Shown here piece after piece: positions 16,091 to 23,780 of a DNA stretch of 32,356 bases; positions within the stretch are counted from its first letter, which is position 1, and each line of letters opens with the position of its first letter. The position numbers and the translations under genes were made by a program. The notes under the pieces are model-generated. The model was not told the origin of the DNA. It searched no databases and saw only the letters and a list, made by a program, of their open reading frames with translations. The stretch is from an uncultured Lachnospiraceae bacterium. Lineage in GTDB: Bacteria > Bacillota > Clostridia > Lachnospirales > Lachnospiraceae. The stretch covers positions 1-32,356 of the forward strand of contig CAMNCH010000013.1 in the NCBI GenBank assembly GCA_946534145.1. The letters are read 5' to 3'.

Positions 16091-16298
16091 AAATCCGCTT
16101 GATAACACACCCGTGATAACAATTTGATAACGTTAGCTGATACAGTCCGTGTGATATGGACAGCTGAAACCAAATGAAGTCAAATTGTAACAGGAACCCT
16201 CACAAAAATGTTTAGGGCACAGGTTGAGTTAGGGACCCGGGGCATATTCGAAGCCATCTGACAAAAACGCCTTGGCAATTAACATAAATCGTGACATT
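16091..16298. other. Leader flank of array B
   Basis: No gene is seen. GATAAC occurs three times (16101, 16115, 16126), and a hairpin AGCTG...CAGCT with inner TCC/GGA lies at about 16135-16166. From about 16238 the sequence resembles the flank of array A. A degenerate form of the head linker lies at about 16274-16290. Confidence 0.45.
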
Positions 16299-16768
16299 CC
16301 AATCCTATTGAAGAGTTTTGCAATAAGGTCGGGATGGCGCGGTTTACATAATTCGATAACTTCCAACCCTATTTAAAAGAATCCATATAAGGTGGGGGAG
16401 AATCAGCTACAAAATACCCACCTCGCTTTCTTTTTACTCCATAGGGTAGGCGAGGTGAATACTAATAATGCTCAAGATTGCCTACCTTACGAGGAAAACA
16501 CTCAATAGGGTAGGTTTTTTTAGAATAGTCCCAGTGACAAATGCCCACCTTGAAAAGAATTCTGACCATAGGGTAGGAATGAAAAGAACAGCAAAGAAGA
16601 AAAGCTTCCACCTCAGCAAGTCAAAAATGTCAAAAGGTGGGAAATTAAAAATGTGATAGTGCAAAACGAGCCTACCCCAGTCGGCGAATATCGTAACGAG
16701 GTAGGTCACAGAAAATTTGACAGTAAAAAACCTCCCACCTCCATGGATTGATACTACTATAAGGTGGG
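16299..16768 (+). repeat. Array B: eight tandem imperfect hairpin units, paralogue of array A
   Basis: Units start at 16299, 16363, 16417, 16481, 16544, 16607, 16671 and 16734; steps are 64, 54, 64, 63, 63, 64 and 63 bp. Unit order and linkers follow array A closely. The exception is the unit at 16607, whose left part matches A unit 7 (CCACCTCAGCAAGTCAAAA) while its right part and linker match A unit 6. One unit was therefore lost in B or gained in A by recombination within the array. The head linker GCGGTTTACATAATTC is at 16339-16354. The unit at 16671 pairs CCTACCCC with GAGGTAGG, where the A copy has CATACCCC. Confidence 0.92.
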
Positions 16769-16900
16769 AACAAGGGAAAAAACATCCGGTTGGTAAGAAC
16801 AGAAATGCTTAAGGGCAAGCGCACCGAATGCAAGAAAGCAATGCTATAATGTATGTGCTTGATATTTAGCGGCAAAGATGCAAGAATTGAAAGCAGTTCA
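16769..16900 (+). repeat. Conserved tail of array B
   Basis: Gap-free copy of 14495-14626. It has an extended -10 element (TGCTATAAT, -10 at 16845-16850), about 75 bp before the following gene, and is the best promoter candidate for it. Confidence 0.85.
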
Positions 16901-16927
16901 TGGTTTAGAGAAAGGAAACAGGTGAAA

Positions 16928-17584
16928 ATGGCTTCATCGATGATACATTATATAGTATCACAGCTGATAGCTGACAAAATTGGTGTTAAGGACTTAAACA
17001 TGTTTCTTATAGGAGCGGTTTTGGCACCTGATACGGGGAATAAAGAAGATGGAAGTTACTGCAAACTTCATTACATGGATGCTCGAGAGGATATTGCTTT
17101 AAAGGGATTCAATTGGAGTTCTTTTGTAAATGAGCACTCGGATAAAATGAGCGAAGATTACTTTAAAGGCTATTGCTGCCATCTCATTATGGATGCGCTG
17201 TGGTTCCACGATGTTTGTGATAAGCATATCAGGCACCTGCCGAAGGATATTAAGGCAGAAAAAATTCAGGCATGGTACAGAGATTATTGGAGGCTTAATC
17301 ATCTTTTGCTGAGGCATTACAATGTTCCAAATGAGCCTATTAGAGTGGTTGAAACACCTGATAAAGCTATTGAAATTGCGAGCCTGCTTAATATGGTTGG
17401 GAATTTTGAGAAGCAAATGCTAGCGCCGGAATGCAATTCAGATGAGCTGGAAGCACTTACCTGGGATATTGTAACCGATTATATTGATAAAGCTAAAGAA
17501 TTATGCCTGCGGGAAATGACTGCGATTCTCTCCGGCAAAGAAAGGATGAATCCGATGGATTTGTTTGTGCCGATTGCTCATTAA
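16928..17584 (+). CDS. Zinc-dependent phospholipase C-like protein (first paralogue)
   Basis: A 218-residue soluble protein. It starts MASSMIHYIVSQLIADK, then FLIGAVLAPDT, KLHYMD, and YFKGYCCHLIMDALWFHDV: scattered His and Asp residues in helices, the pattern of the zinc-dependent phospholipase C family (PF00882). There is no signal peptide, so a secreted lipase role is unlikely; a cytoplasmic hydrolase or metal-binding role is more likely. The ATG at 16928 aligns with the MAS start of the paralogue at 20536; a GTG at 16922 has better ribosome-site spacing (AAAGGA, 5 nt) and may be used instead. Confidence 0.75.
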   Translation: MASSMIHYIVSQLIADKIGVKDLNMFLIGAVLAPDTGNKEDGSYCKLHYMDAREDIALKGFNWSSFVNEHSDKMSEDYFKGYCCHLIMDALWFHDVCDKHIRHLPKDIKAEKIQAWYRDYWRLNHLLLRHYNVPNEPIRVVETPDKAIEIASLLNMVGNFEKQMLAPECNSDELEALTWDIVTDYIDKAKELCLREMTAILSGKERMNPMDLFVPIAH

Positions 17585-17648
17585 GCCCCAAAATAGCAGG
17601 CGCGGTAGCGGAGCATCATACATGTTGGGAAATGGGAGGAATAGTATT

Positions 17649-18170
17649 ATGGCTATGAAAACAGTAGTTTTACTATATGAGACTTGTTGCATTTACGAAA
17701 TCGTGATTACCAATTATTTTCTGCAGTGTACAGGACACGAAATAGTTTTTGCTACGTTAGACGGAAGGCCGGTTACTGCTCAGGAAAAGTTTTCCTTGAA
17801 TGCAACCTGTGCGTTAAAAGAAATCGATCCGAAGGAGGTAGAACTTCTTTTGATTCCGGGCGGAGATATTTCCCTGATTGCCAATGAAGAAGTATATTCT
17901 TTTATTCGAGCGGTAGCAGACAATAAACGCTTGATTGCAGGAATATGTAACGGTGTTGATGAACTGGATAATTCAGGCATTCTTAAAGGGATAGAATCAA
18001 CCCATTCCGTTAAGGAGGCAATGGTTGTCGGAGAACATATTATTACTGCAAGAGCAAACATGTATGTAGACATGGCCATTGCGATTGGCAAGAAGATGAA
18101 TCTCTTTGTCGATGAGGCAGATTTGCAGGAGACAATAGATTTTTGGAAACTGCATAAGAGTTTCTTTTGA
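17649..18170 (+). CDS. DJ-1/PfpI-family protein
   Basis: A 173-residue cytoplasmic protein with the DJ-1/PfpI fold. The likely nucleophile is Cys100 in the elbow AGICNGVDEL, preceded by LLIPGGDISL, and the conserved Glu (E11 in LYETC) is present. The usual His after the Cys is Asn here, so peptidase activity is uncertain; relatives act as glyoxalases, chaperones or amidotransferase-like enzymes. GGGAGG lies 8 nt before ATG 17649; earlier frame extension to 17565 overlaps the previous gene. It forms an operon with the GNAT gene 9 nt downstream. Confidence 0.88.
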   Translation: MAMKTVVLLYETCCIYEIVITNYFLQCTGHEIVFATLDGRPVTAQEKFSLNATCALKEIDPKEVELLLIPGGDISLIANEEVYSFIRAVADNKRLIAGICNGVDELDNSGILKGIESTHSVKEAMVVGEHIITARANMYVDMAIAIGKKMNLFVDEADLQETIDFWKLHKSFF

Positions 18171-18179
18171 GGAGATAAA

Positions 18180-18662
18180 ATGTTAAGACTTGAAGCCGTA
18201 AACGGAAAAAATATATGGAAACTGCTGGAACTATCGGTAGACGATTGCCAAAAAGAATTTGTCGCCGCCAATGAAATCAGTATTATAGAGGCCTATACTG
18301 CGATTACGGCGCATGGGTACGCATATCCTTTTGGTATCTATGACGACGATGTACCGGTAGGATTTCTCATGATTGGGTTTGATAAAGATGATTATTGGGA
18401 TGATGCACCGAAGGTTGCTACAGGCAATTATAATCTGTGGCGCTTAATGATAGATAAGAATTATCAGCATAGGGGATTTGGCAGGCAGGCTGTTAAACTT
18501 GCATTGGATTTTATCAAAACTTTTCCCTGCGGTCAGGCCGAATACTGTTGGCTATCCTATGAACTGGAGAATCAGGTTGCGAGGAAATTATATGCATCCT
18601 ACGGATTTGTTGAGACCGGTGATATGGATGGGGAAGAGATTATTGCGGTTTTAAAATTGTAA
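18180..18662 (+). CDS. GNAT-family N-acetyltransferase (BltD/spermidine acetyltransferase-like)
   Basis: A 160-residue GNAT enzyme that would move an acetyl group from acetyl-CoA to an amine. NYNLWRLMIDKNYQHRGFGRQAV (about residues 82-103) carries the Q/RxxGxG/A acetyl-CoA loop as QHRGFGR, and ENQVARKLYASYGFVETG is the C-terminal helix-strand of the family. The LWRLMID lead-in resembles polyamine acetyltransferases such as BltD; the substrate is an inference. GAGGAG precedes the start. It probably shares a transcript with the DJ-1-like gene and ends at the terminator at 18734-18765. Confidence 0.88.
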   Translation: MLRLEAVNGKNIWKLLELSVDDCQKEFVAANEISIIEAYTAITAHGYAYPFGIYDDDVPVGFLMIGFDKDDYWDDAPKVATGNYNLWRLMIDKNYQHRGFGRQAVKLALDFIKTFPCGQAEYCWLSYELENQVARKLYASYGFVETGDMDGEEIIAVLKL

Positions 18663-18733
18663 TCAGGGAATAATTCATGAATAGGATAATGTATTTTGTT
18701 CGAAGCCACATAATACTTATATTGTTAAATGGC

Positions 18734-18765
18734 AGCAGGTAATCCGGCGGGTTACCTGCTTTTTG
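18734..18765 (+). terminator. Rho-independent terminator
   Basis: AGCAGGTAA (18734-18742) pairs perfectly with TTACCTGCT (18752-18760), followed by TTTTT. Confidence 0.92.
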
Positions 18766-18817
18766 TGTGGCGATGTGCCGTGTTGATGTAGTGCTGGTTC
18801 GATAATATTATGAAATT

Positions 18818-18864
18818 CGCATTGCGTGGGAAGGCAATATATGATATAATTATCACGCAATGCG
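18818..18864 (+). promoter_or_regulatory. Promoter with an 11-bp inverted repeat on both sides of the -10
   Basis: CGCATTGCGTG (18818-18828) and CACGCAATGCG (18854-18864) are perfect inverted copies with centres 36 bp apart. The -35 TTGCGT (18822-18827) lies inside the left copy, the -10 TATAAT (18845-18850) lies between them, and the right copy runs into the GAGGAGG ribosome site. The layout suits autoregulation by the Xre-like protein. Confidence 0.75.
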
Positions 18865-18879
18865 AGGAGGACGGCAAAT

Positions 18880-19071
18880 ATGGATGCTGCAAAGATTATT
18901 AAAGAATTACGCGAAAGCGTAAATATGTCACGTAAAGAGTTCTCGGAGCATACCGGGATTCCGGTAAGAACATTGGAGGACTGGGAGGCCGGAAGAAGAA
19001 CACCTCCTGAGTATATACCAAGGCTTATATCTTACCAGTTGAAATATGAGAAGTTATCAGGAAATAAGTAA
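18880..19071 (+). CDS. Small Xre-like helix-turn-helix protein
   Basis: A 63-residue protein that is almost only a helix-turn-helix: KELRESVNMSRKEFSEHTGIPVRTLEDWEAGRRTPPEYIPRL, with the second and third helices at about residues 18-37. It is likely a DNA-binding repressor acting at the inverted repeat around its own promoter. It starts after GAGGAGG and lies 25 bp before a BRO-family gene, an arrangement like phage-type regulator pairs. Confidence 0.85.
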   Translation: MDAAKIIKELRESVNMSRKEFSEHTGIPVRTLEDWEAGRRTPPEYIPRLISYQLKYEKLSGNK

Positions 19072-19096
19072 CCTTTAACACAGGGAGAAAAGCAAC

Positions 19097-19978
19097 ATGG
19101 GAAATGATAAGGTACAGTTATTTGAAGATCAGCCTATAAGAAGTGCATGGGTTGAAGACGAAGAAGAGTGGTACTTCTCGATTGTGGATGTGGTAGGGGC
19201 ACTCACGGAGCAAGTTGATTACGAAAAAGCGAGAAAGTACTGGAATAAACTTAAGCAAAGGCTTAAAGAGGAAGGAAGTCAACTGGTGACAAATTGTCAC
19301 CAGTTGAAAATGAAGGCACAAGATGGAAAAATGCGTTTAACCGACGTCGCCAGTACCGAGCAACTGCTCCGCATTATTCAGTCAATTCCGTCCAAGAAAG
19401 CTGAGCCTTTTAAATTATGGCTTGCGCAGGTAGGCAGGGAGCGTATGGAAGAAGTAATGGATCCGGAACTGACCATTGAACGGGCTTTGGAAACATACGC
19501 TAAAAAAGGATATTCCAGGGAATGGATTAATCAGCGTCTGCAAGCCATTCAAGTGCGCAAGGAACTTACGGATGAATGGGAAACCCGTGGAGTAAAGAAG
19601 GGAGCAGAGTTCGCTATTCTTACAGATGAAATATCAAAGGCCTGGTCCGGCATGACGACGCGAGAGTACAAAAATTTTAAGGGGCTGAAAAAGGAAAACC
19701 TGCGCGATAATATGTCAACGTTGGAACTGGTACTTAATATGTTGGCTGAGGCTACCACAACCGAGATATCAAAGCAAAAGAAGCCGGATACATTCGCAGG
19801 AAACCGTACTGTTGCAGCTGAAGGTGGGGCAGCGGCAGGAGAAGCCAGAGCGGCGGTAGAAAAACGTACCGGGAAATCTGTGATTACTAGCAAGAATGCT
19901 GTACAATTACAGAATATAGTGACAGGCTTACTGACATCAGATGCTTCAGATAATAGTGGTGGGAATGGTGAGTCCTGA
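19097..19978 (+). CDS. BRO-N domain protein (phage antirepressor-like)
   Basis: A 293-residue protein. Residues ~5-115 match the BRO-N domain (PIRSAWVEDEEEWYFSIVDVVGAL, then SIPSKKAEPFKLWLAQVG), a DNA-binding domain common in phage and integrated-element antirepressors. Residues ~125-205 continue with YAKKGYSREWINQRLQAIQVRKELTDEW, usual for the long chromosomal form. The C-terminus is Ala/Gly-rich and probably flexible. It follows the Xre-like gene in an operon. A 27-bp palindrome lies in the coding region at 19280-19306. Confidence 0.88.
   Translation: MGNDKVQLFEDQPIRSAWVEDEEEWYFSIVDVVGALTEQVDYEKARKYWNKLKQRLKEEGSQLVTNCHQLKMKAQDGKMRLTDVASTEQLLRIIQSIPSKKAEPFKLWLAQVGRERMEEVMDPELTIERALETYAKKGYSREWINQRLQAIQVRKELTDEWETRGVKKGAEFAILTDEISKAWSGMTTREYKNFKGLKKENLRDNMSTLELVLNMLAEATTTEISKQKKPDTFAGNRTVAAEGGAAAGEARAAVEKRTGKSVITSKNAVQLQNIVTGLLTSDASDNSGGNGES
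19280..19306. repeat. 27-bp palindrome inside the BRO gene
   Basis: CAACTGGTGACAA (19280-19292) and TTGTCACCAGTTG (19294-19306) are perfect inverted copies around a single A. The protein reads QLVTNCHQL here, so the symmetry is in the DNA and not only a protein repeat. Confidence 0.9.
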
Positions 19979-20029
19979 TTTACAAGTTTACAAGCGGCTA
20001 TACTGCTATAAGATAAGATAGGAGAAAAA

Positions 20030-20476
20030 ATGGTCAGAGAAGCACAACAAAGTGATCTCAACGCTATACTTGAATTATATTTGCACCTGCATGAGGACAG
20101 CATGCCCGAAAAAGACGAGCATCTCAGAAATACGTGGGAGCAGATTATTAAAGACCCGAATCATCATCTTATTGTTAATGAAGTTGACGGTCTCATTGTG
20201 TCATCCTGCGTATGCGTGATTATTCCTAATCTTACGAGAAATGTCAGGCCATATGCCTTTATTGAAAATGTGGTAACTCATAGAGATTACAGAAAGAAAG
20301 GCTATGCCGGAGAGTGCCTGGAATATGCCAGAAAGATTGCTGAGAAAGAAAATTGCTATAAGATGATGCTTTTGACCGGCTCAAAGAGGCCGGAAACTCT
20401 TCGCTTTTATGAAAACGCCGGATATAACAGCGGCGATAAGACTGCGTTTATCCAATGGCTGGGAATGGATCGGTAA
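20030..20476 (+). CDS. GNAT-family N-acetyltransferase
   Basis: A 148-residue acetyltransferase. AFIENVVTHRDYRKKGYAGECLEYARKIA (about residues 83-111) gives strand 4 and the acetyl-CoA pyrophosphate loop RKKGYA, and RPETLRFYENAGY is the typical C-terminal helix. Substrate unknown. GATAGGAG gives a good start. It lies between the BRO gene and the second phospholipase-like gene, with no shared spacing that would show a functional link. Confidence 0.88.
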   Translation: MVREAQQSDLNAILELYLHLHEDSMPEKDEHLRNTWEQIIKDPNHHLIVNEVDGLIVSSCVCVIIPNLTRNVRPYAFIENVVTHRDYRKKGYAGECLEYARKIAEKENCYKMMLLTGSKRPETLRFYENAGYNSGDKTAFIQWLGMDR

Positions 20477-20535
20477 GTTTTAAATTACGCTAAGAATACT
20501 TGAACTGAAACGCATTACTACAAGGGGTAAACATT

Positions 20536-21195
20536 ATGGCATCAGGCATAGTGCACATGGCGATAGCAAAAAAACTGGCGGAAAAAGTCTCTTTTTCTGA
20601 CATGAACCGGCTCATGCTGGGGGAGGTAATACCGGACTTTTCCACGGCCGGTAATATTAAGGGTGATTCCCATCTTAAGGTTAAGGTCATGGACGGCAAA
20701 AAAAGCACCTACGATTTTGACAGATTTCGCGGGCTTTTCGGGGAGCGGATGCTGACGGATGATTTGTATCTTGGATATTATCTGCATCTGGTTCAGGACA
20801 TTTTGTACAGGCATTATGTTTATGACAGGCACGGGTGGAATCCCTCGATTCCGGGCAATGTTGAGAGGCTGCACAATGATTACAGGATAGTCAATCGGTA
20901 CGTAATCGACAAATACAGCCTTAAGAATGACCTCACTATACCGGAAAACTTTGACAGTGAAGAATTAAACAAAATCTGTTCTTTTGACACACAAGGCATG
21001 ACAGAGGATATGAAAAGGTTCTTTCAGCCGGTGGAGGAGGAACCGATTTTCTTTTTCACCAAAGAAATGACGGATGAATTTATAGCGGAGGCGGCGGAGT
21101 TCTGCGAAAAAGAGCTTGAAAGGCTTCGTAAGGGCGAACCGGGCATCGATAAGACCCAATATGCCTGGACTCGTGCGGGTAAGCAGGAGAGATAA
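20536..21195 (+). CDS. Zinc-dependent phospholipase C-like protein (second paralogue)
   Basis: A 219-residue soluble protein related to the one at 16928-17584: MASGIVHMAIAKKLAEK, MLGEVIPDFS, HLKVKVMD and YLGYYLHLVQDILYRHYVYDRHG correspond to the same His/Asp-bearing positions. No signal peptide. The two copies lie 3 kb apart and share only family-level similarity, so this is not a recent duplication. The start follows AAGGGG. Confidence 0.72.
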   Translation: MASGIVHMAIAKKLAEKVSFSDMNRLMLGEVIPDFSTAGNIKGDSHLKVKVMDGKKSTYDFDRFRGLFGERMLTDDLYLGYYLHLVQDILYRHYVYDRHGWNPSIPGNVERLHNDYRIVNRYVIDKYSLKNDLTIPENFDSEELNKICSFDTQGMTEDMKRFFQPVEEEPIFFFTKEMTDEFIAEAAEFCEKELERLRKGEPGIDKTQYAWTRAGKQER

Positions 21196-21267
21196 GCCGT
21201 TAATAACCGATTTATGTTCAATCGGAACTGTGCTACAATAATCTCAGATTGTTAGCGGAGGTATTGA

Positions 21268-22392
21268 ATGGATAAATCAAAAGTATATTTTACAGACTTT
21301 AGAACCGTGCTGGGAGTAAGCCTTACGGCCAAACTTCAAAAGCTTATTAAGCTTGCGAGAATCGGTTCGATAGACATGAACGGTAAGTTTGTGGCGATTA
21401 AGATGCACTTCGGAGAACTGGGTAATCTGGCTTATTTAAGACCCAATTACGCCAAGGCTGTGGCGGATGTGGTCAAGGAACTGGGAGGACTTCCTTTCCT
21501 TACGGACTGCAATACTCTTTATCCCGGAAGCCGCAAGCACGCCCTTGAGCATCTTGATTGTGCCAATATTAACGGTTTTAATACAGTAACAACAGGCTGT
21601 CAGATTATTATTGCGGATGGTTTGAGAGGAACGGATGATATTGCGGTTCCCGTACCAAACGGTGAATATTGCAAGGAAGCATACATCGGCCGTGCGGTTA
21701 TGGATGCCGACATAGTAATATCCCTTAACCACTTTAAGGGCCACGAGCAGGCAGGTTTCGGCGGCGCCATCAAGAATATCGGTATGGGTTGCGGAAGCCG
21801 TGCGGGCAAGATGCAGCAGCACAACAGCGGCCACCCTCACGTAATTACCGACTTGTGTAAAGGCTGTCGCAGATGTGCCAAAGAATGCGGCTCCGACGCA
21901 ATAGTATATGAGAACAACAAAGCATGGATTAACCCCGACCTTTGCAAAGGCTGCGGCAGATGCATCGGTGCCTGTGCTTTTGACGCAATAGAGAACGACA
22001 ACTGGGATGCGCCCCAGATGTTAGGCAGAAAGATGGCTGAGTACACCGCGGCGGTTGTAAGTGGCAGACCCACCTTCCACATAAGCCTTATTACCGATGT
22101 TTCTCCCAACTGCGACTGCCATGGCGAGAACGACGCACCTATCCTGCCCGATATCGGAATGCTGGCTTCTTTTGACCCCGTAGCCTTGGATCAGGCCTGC
22201 GTAGACCTGTGCCAGAAAGCGGAGCCCATTCGCAACAGTCAGCTGGGGGATAACATGGCCAAAGAACACTTCCATGACCACGGAGACGTATGGCATAACA
22301 GTAACCCCAATGTCTCCTGGGCAGAGACTTTGGAACATGCCGAGAAAATCGGTGTGGGTACAAGAGAGTACGAACTTGTGACCATGAAATAG
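21268..22392 (+). CDS. DUF362-domain protein with two [4Fe-4S] clusters
   Basis: A 374-residue protein. The first half (about 1-190) is DUF362, with KMHFGELGNLAYLRP and DIVISLNHFKGHEQAGFGGAIKNIGMG. Two ferredoxin motifs, CKGCRRCAKECG (about 196-207) and CKGCGRCIGACA (about 226-237), should bind two [4Fe-4S] clusters. It is probably a cytoplasmic electron carrier or an accessory factor for iron-sulfur enzymes in anaerobes; the partner is unknown. AGCGGAGG precedes the start, with TACAAT at about 21235 as a possible -10. Confidence 0.9.
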   Translation: MDKSKVYFTDFRTVLGVSLTAKLQKLIKLARIGSIDMNGKFVAIKMHFGELGNLAYLRPNYAKAVADVVKELGGLPFLTDCNTLYPGSRKHALEHLDCANINGFNTVTTGCQIIIADGLRGTDDIAVPVPNGEYCKEAYIGRAVMDADIVISLNHFKGHEQAGFGGAIKNIGMGCGSRAGKMQQHNSGHPHVITDLCKGCRRCAKECGSDAIVYENNKAWINPDLCKGCGRCIGACAFDAIENDNWDAPQMLGRKMAEYTAAVVSGRPTFHISLITDVSPNCDCHGENDAPILPDIGMLASFDPVALDQACVDLCQKAEPIRNSQLGDNMAKEHFHDHGDVWHNSNPNVSWAETLEHAEKIGVGTREYELVTMK

Positions 22393-22404
22393 AAATGCTT
22401 GAAA

Positions 22405-22432
22405 ATGGCGAGAATCCTTGGATTCTCGCCAT
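22405..22432 (+). terminator. Strong hairpin after the DUF362 gene
   Basis: ATGGCGAGAATCC and GGATTCTCGCCAT form a perfect 13-bp stem with a 2-nt loop. No T run follows, so it may stabilise the mRNA end or give incomplete termination rather than act as a classic terminator. Confidence 0.6.
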
Positions 22433-22448
22433 TATGGGAGTATTCATT

Positions 22449-22499
22449 ATGTACCGTTACGACGATGTTACGGAAGAGTGGTACGAAACGGAAGACTGA
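22449..22499 (+). CDS. Possible 16-residue microprotein or leader ORF
   Basis: ATG to TGA encodes MYRYDDVTEEWYETED. GGGAG (22436-22440) is 8 nt upstream, an ideal spacing, and the next gene starts 14 nt after its stop. It may be a translated leader. It is short enough to be chance, so confidence is low. Confidence 0.3.
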   Translation: MYRYDDVTEEWYETED

Positions 22500-22512
22500 A
22501 GAGGGGACAAAA

Positions 22513-23205
22513 ATGACTTTTTCCGACAATTTTAAAATCGGTTCCATACAGGACCTTATGAAGGTAATTGACGAGCTGGGATTTGTTCCTTTTTTTATCA
22601 ATGAGATACAGGGATTCTCCATTGAGGAGCATATTGCGCCGGGATGCTGGTACTATGACGGTGACGACGGTTTCTGGCCCGCCTGGGAATGGAAAGGCCC
22701 GGTTATAAGGGAGATGAAGTGCGCCTATGGAAAGTTCTTAAAGGGTAAGGCCATGTATGTAAGTGCCGAATGGTTCCCGGACTTTGCCAATTTCCGCAGG
22801 GACGGCTACGATTTTGACGCCCGCTACGACGACGGTCTGGCTTCCTACTACGACAAGGAACTCTTTGAACTTTTGGACGCAAACGCGCCTGTTATGTCCA
22901 AGCAGCTTAAGAAACTTGGAAACTACGGCAAAGGCGGTCACAAGGGCTTTGATACCATGATTACGAGGCTCCAGAAGCAATGCTACGTTATTATAACCGA
23001 CTTCAGATACATGACCGACAAATTCGGCAAAGAATACGGCTGGGGCGTGGCGGATTACTCGACTCCCGAGAAGTTCTTTGGCAAGACCTTTACCGACACC
23101 GTATACAGTAAGACTCCGCAGGAATCCTACGAAGCAATTCTTAAGCACTTTAAGACAATTCTTCCGGGGGTGGATGAAGATAAGATTAAAAAGATACTTA
23201 AATAG
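22513..23205 (+). CDS. AlkZ-related protein (putative)
   Basis: A 230-residue soluble protein. The start at 22513 follows GAGGGGAC and gives MTFSDNFKIGSIQDL; the frame open to 22399 would cover the upstream hairpin. The segments ELGFVPFFINEIQGFSIEEH, WPAWEWKGPVIREMKCAYGKF and FANFRRDGYDFDARYDDGLA fit proteins that I recall being annotated as AlkZ-related, a family near the DNA glycosylases AlkX/AlkZ (YcaQ type). Catalysis is not shown by the sequence. A DNA-repair role is an inference from the family. A terminator follows. Confidence 0.6.
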   Translation: MTFSDNFKIGSIQDLMKVIDELGFVPFFINEIQGFSIEEHIAPGCWYYDGDDGFWPAWEWKGPVIREMKCAYGKFLKGKAMYVSAEWFPDFANFRRDGYDFDARYDDGLASYYDKELFELLDANAPVMSKQLKKLGNYGKGGHKGFDTMITRLQKQCYVIITDFRYMTDKFGKEYGWGVADYSTPEKFFGKTFTDTVYSKTPQESYEAILKHFKTILPGVDEDKIKKILK

Positions 23206-23216
23206 CGCTGATATTA

Positions 23217-23246
23217 AAAGAAGTCCTTACCGGGGCTTCTTTTTTT
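23217..23246 (+). terminator. Rho-independent terminator
   Basis: AAAGAAGTCC pairs with GGGGCTTCTTT (one wobble), followed by a T run, after the AlkZ-like gene. Confidence 0.85.
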
Positions 23247-23315
23247 ACAAATTATTTCTCATAACAGCGCACATTTCCCACCAATCAAACGTTATAATAA
23301 GTGAGGGAGGATGTA

Positions 23316-23780
23316 ATGACTTCACTTGATTTAAGCCTACAATATGACAAGATATACAGGTTTTGTTACTTTAAGCTCAAAAACTCGCATCTTGCTGAAG
23401 ACATAACGCAGGAAACTTTTCTTAAGTACTGTGAACATTATGAGTTTTCATCAGAGCGCGAGGCACTTAAAATTCTTTACACCATAGCCGGCAATTTGTG
23501 TATCGATGAGTTCAGAAAAACAAAGCCCGTAGCCATAGAAGACGACATACAAAGCCCCTCGCATGAAGACGGTGTTATAGAGAATCTTTCGGTGAGAAGA
23601 GCCCTTTCAAGGCTCAAGGCCGAAGAACAGGAGCTTTTGCTCCTAAGATATGCCAATGACCTGCAAATAGGCGTAATCGCGGGCATTCTTAAGATTTCGA
23701 GGTTTGCCGTAAGAAGAAAGATACTTGCGGCCAAAGAACACCTGAAGGCAGAACTGATGAAGGAGGGAACTTATGAGTAA
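23316..23780 (+). CDS. Sigma-70 family (ECF-type) RNA polymerase sigma factor
   Basis: A 154-residue sigma factor with only regions 2 and 4, as in ECF sigma factors. Region 2 is YDKIYRFCYFKLKNSHLAEDITQETFLKYCE with the -10-recognition helix; region 4 is LSRLKAEEQELLLLRYANDLQIGVIAGILKISRFAVRRKILAAKEHLKAEL. ATG 23316 follows GGGAGG by 5 nt. TATAAT at 23293-23298 is a housekeeping-like -10. It leads a four-gene translationally coupled operon with a membrane protein and an ABC transporter, and the membrane protein would be its natural anti-sigma candidate. Confidence 0.9.
   Translation: MTSLDLSLQYDKIYRFCYFKLKNSHLAEDITQETFLKYCEHYEFSSEREALKILYTIAGNLCIDEFRKTKPVAIEDDIQSPSHEDGVIENLSVRRALSRLKAEEQELLLLRYANDLQIGVIAGILKISRFAVRRKILAAKEHLKAELMKEGTYE

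Noticed and set aside
16101..16166. Terminator of the DUF402-nucleotidyltransferase gene
   Set aside because: The hairpin lacks a T run; a terminator could lie elsewhere or in the first array units.
16299..16768. Integron attC cassette array
   Set aside because: The arms do not carry the GTTRRRY/RYYYAAC core sites, several hairpins lie together without genes between them, and no integrase is seen.
18690..18733. Remnant of an array flank before the terminator at 18734
   Set aside because: TTCGAAGCCA with an AT-rich tail resembles the flank of array B, but the match is too short and no hairpin unit follows.
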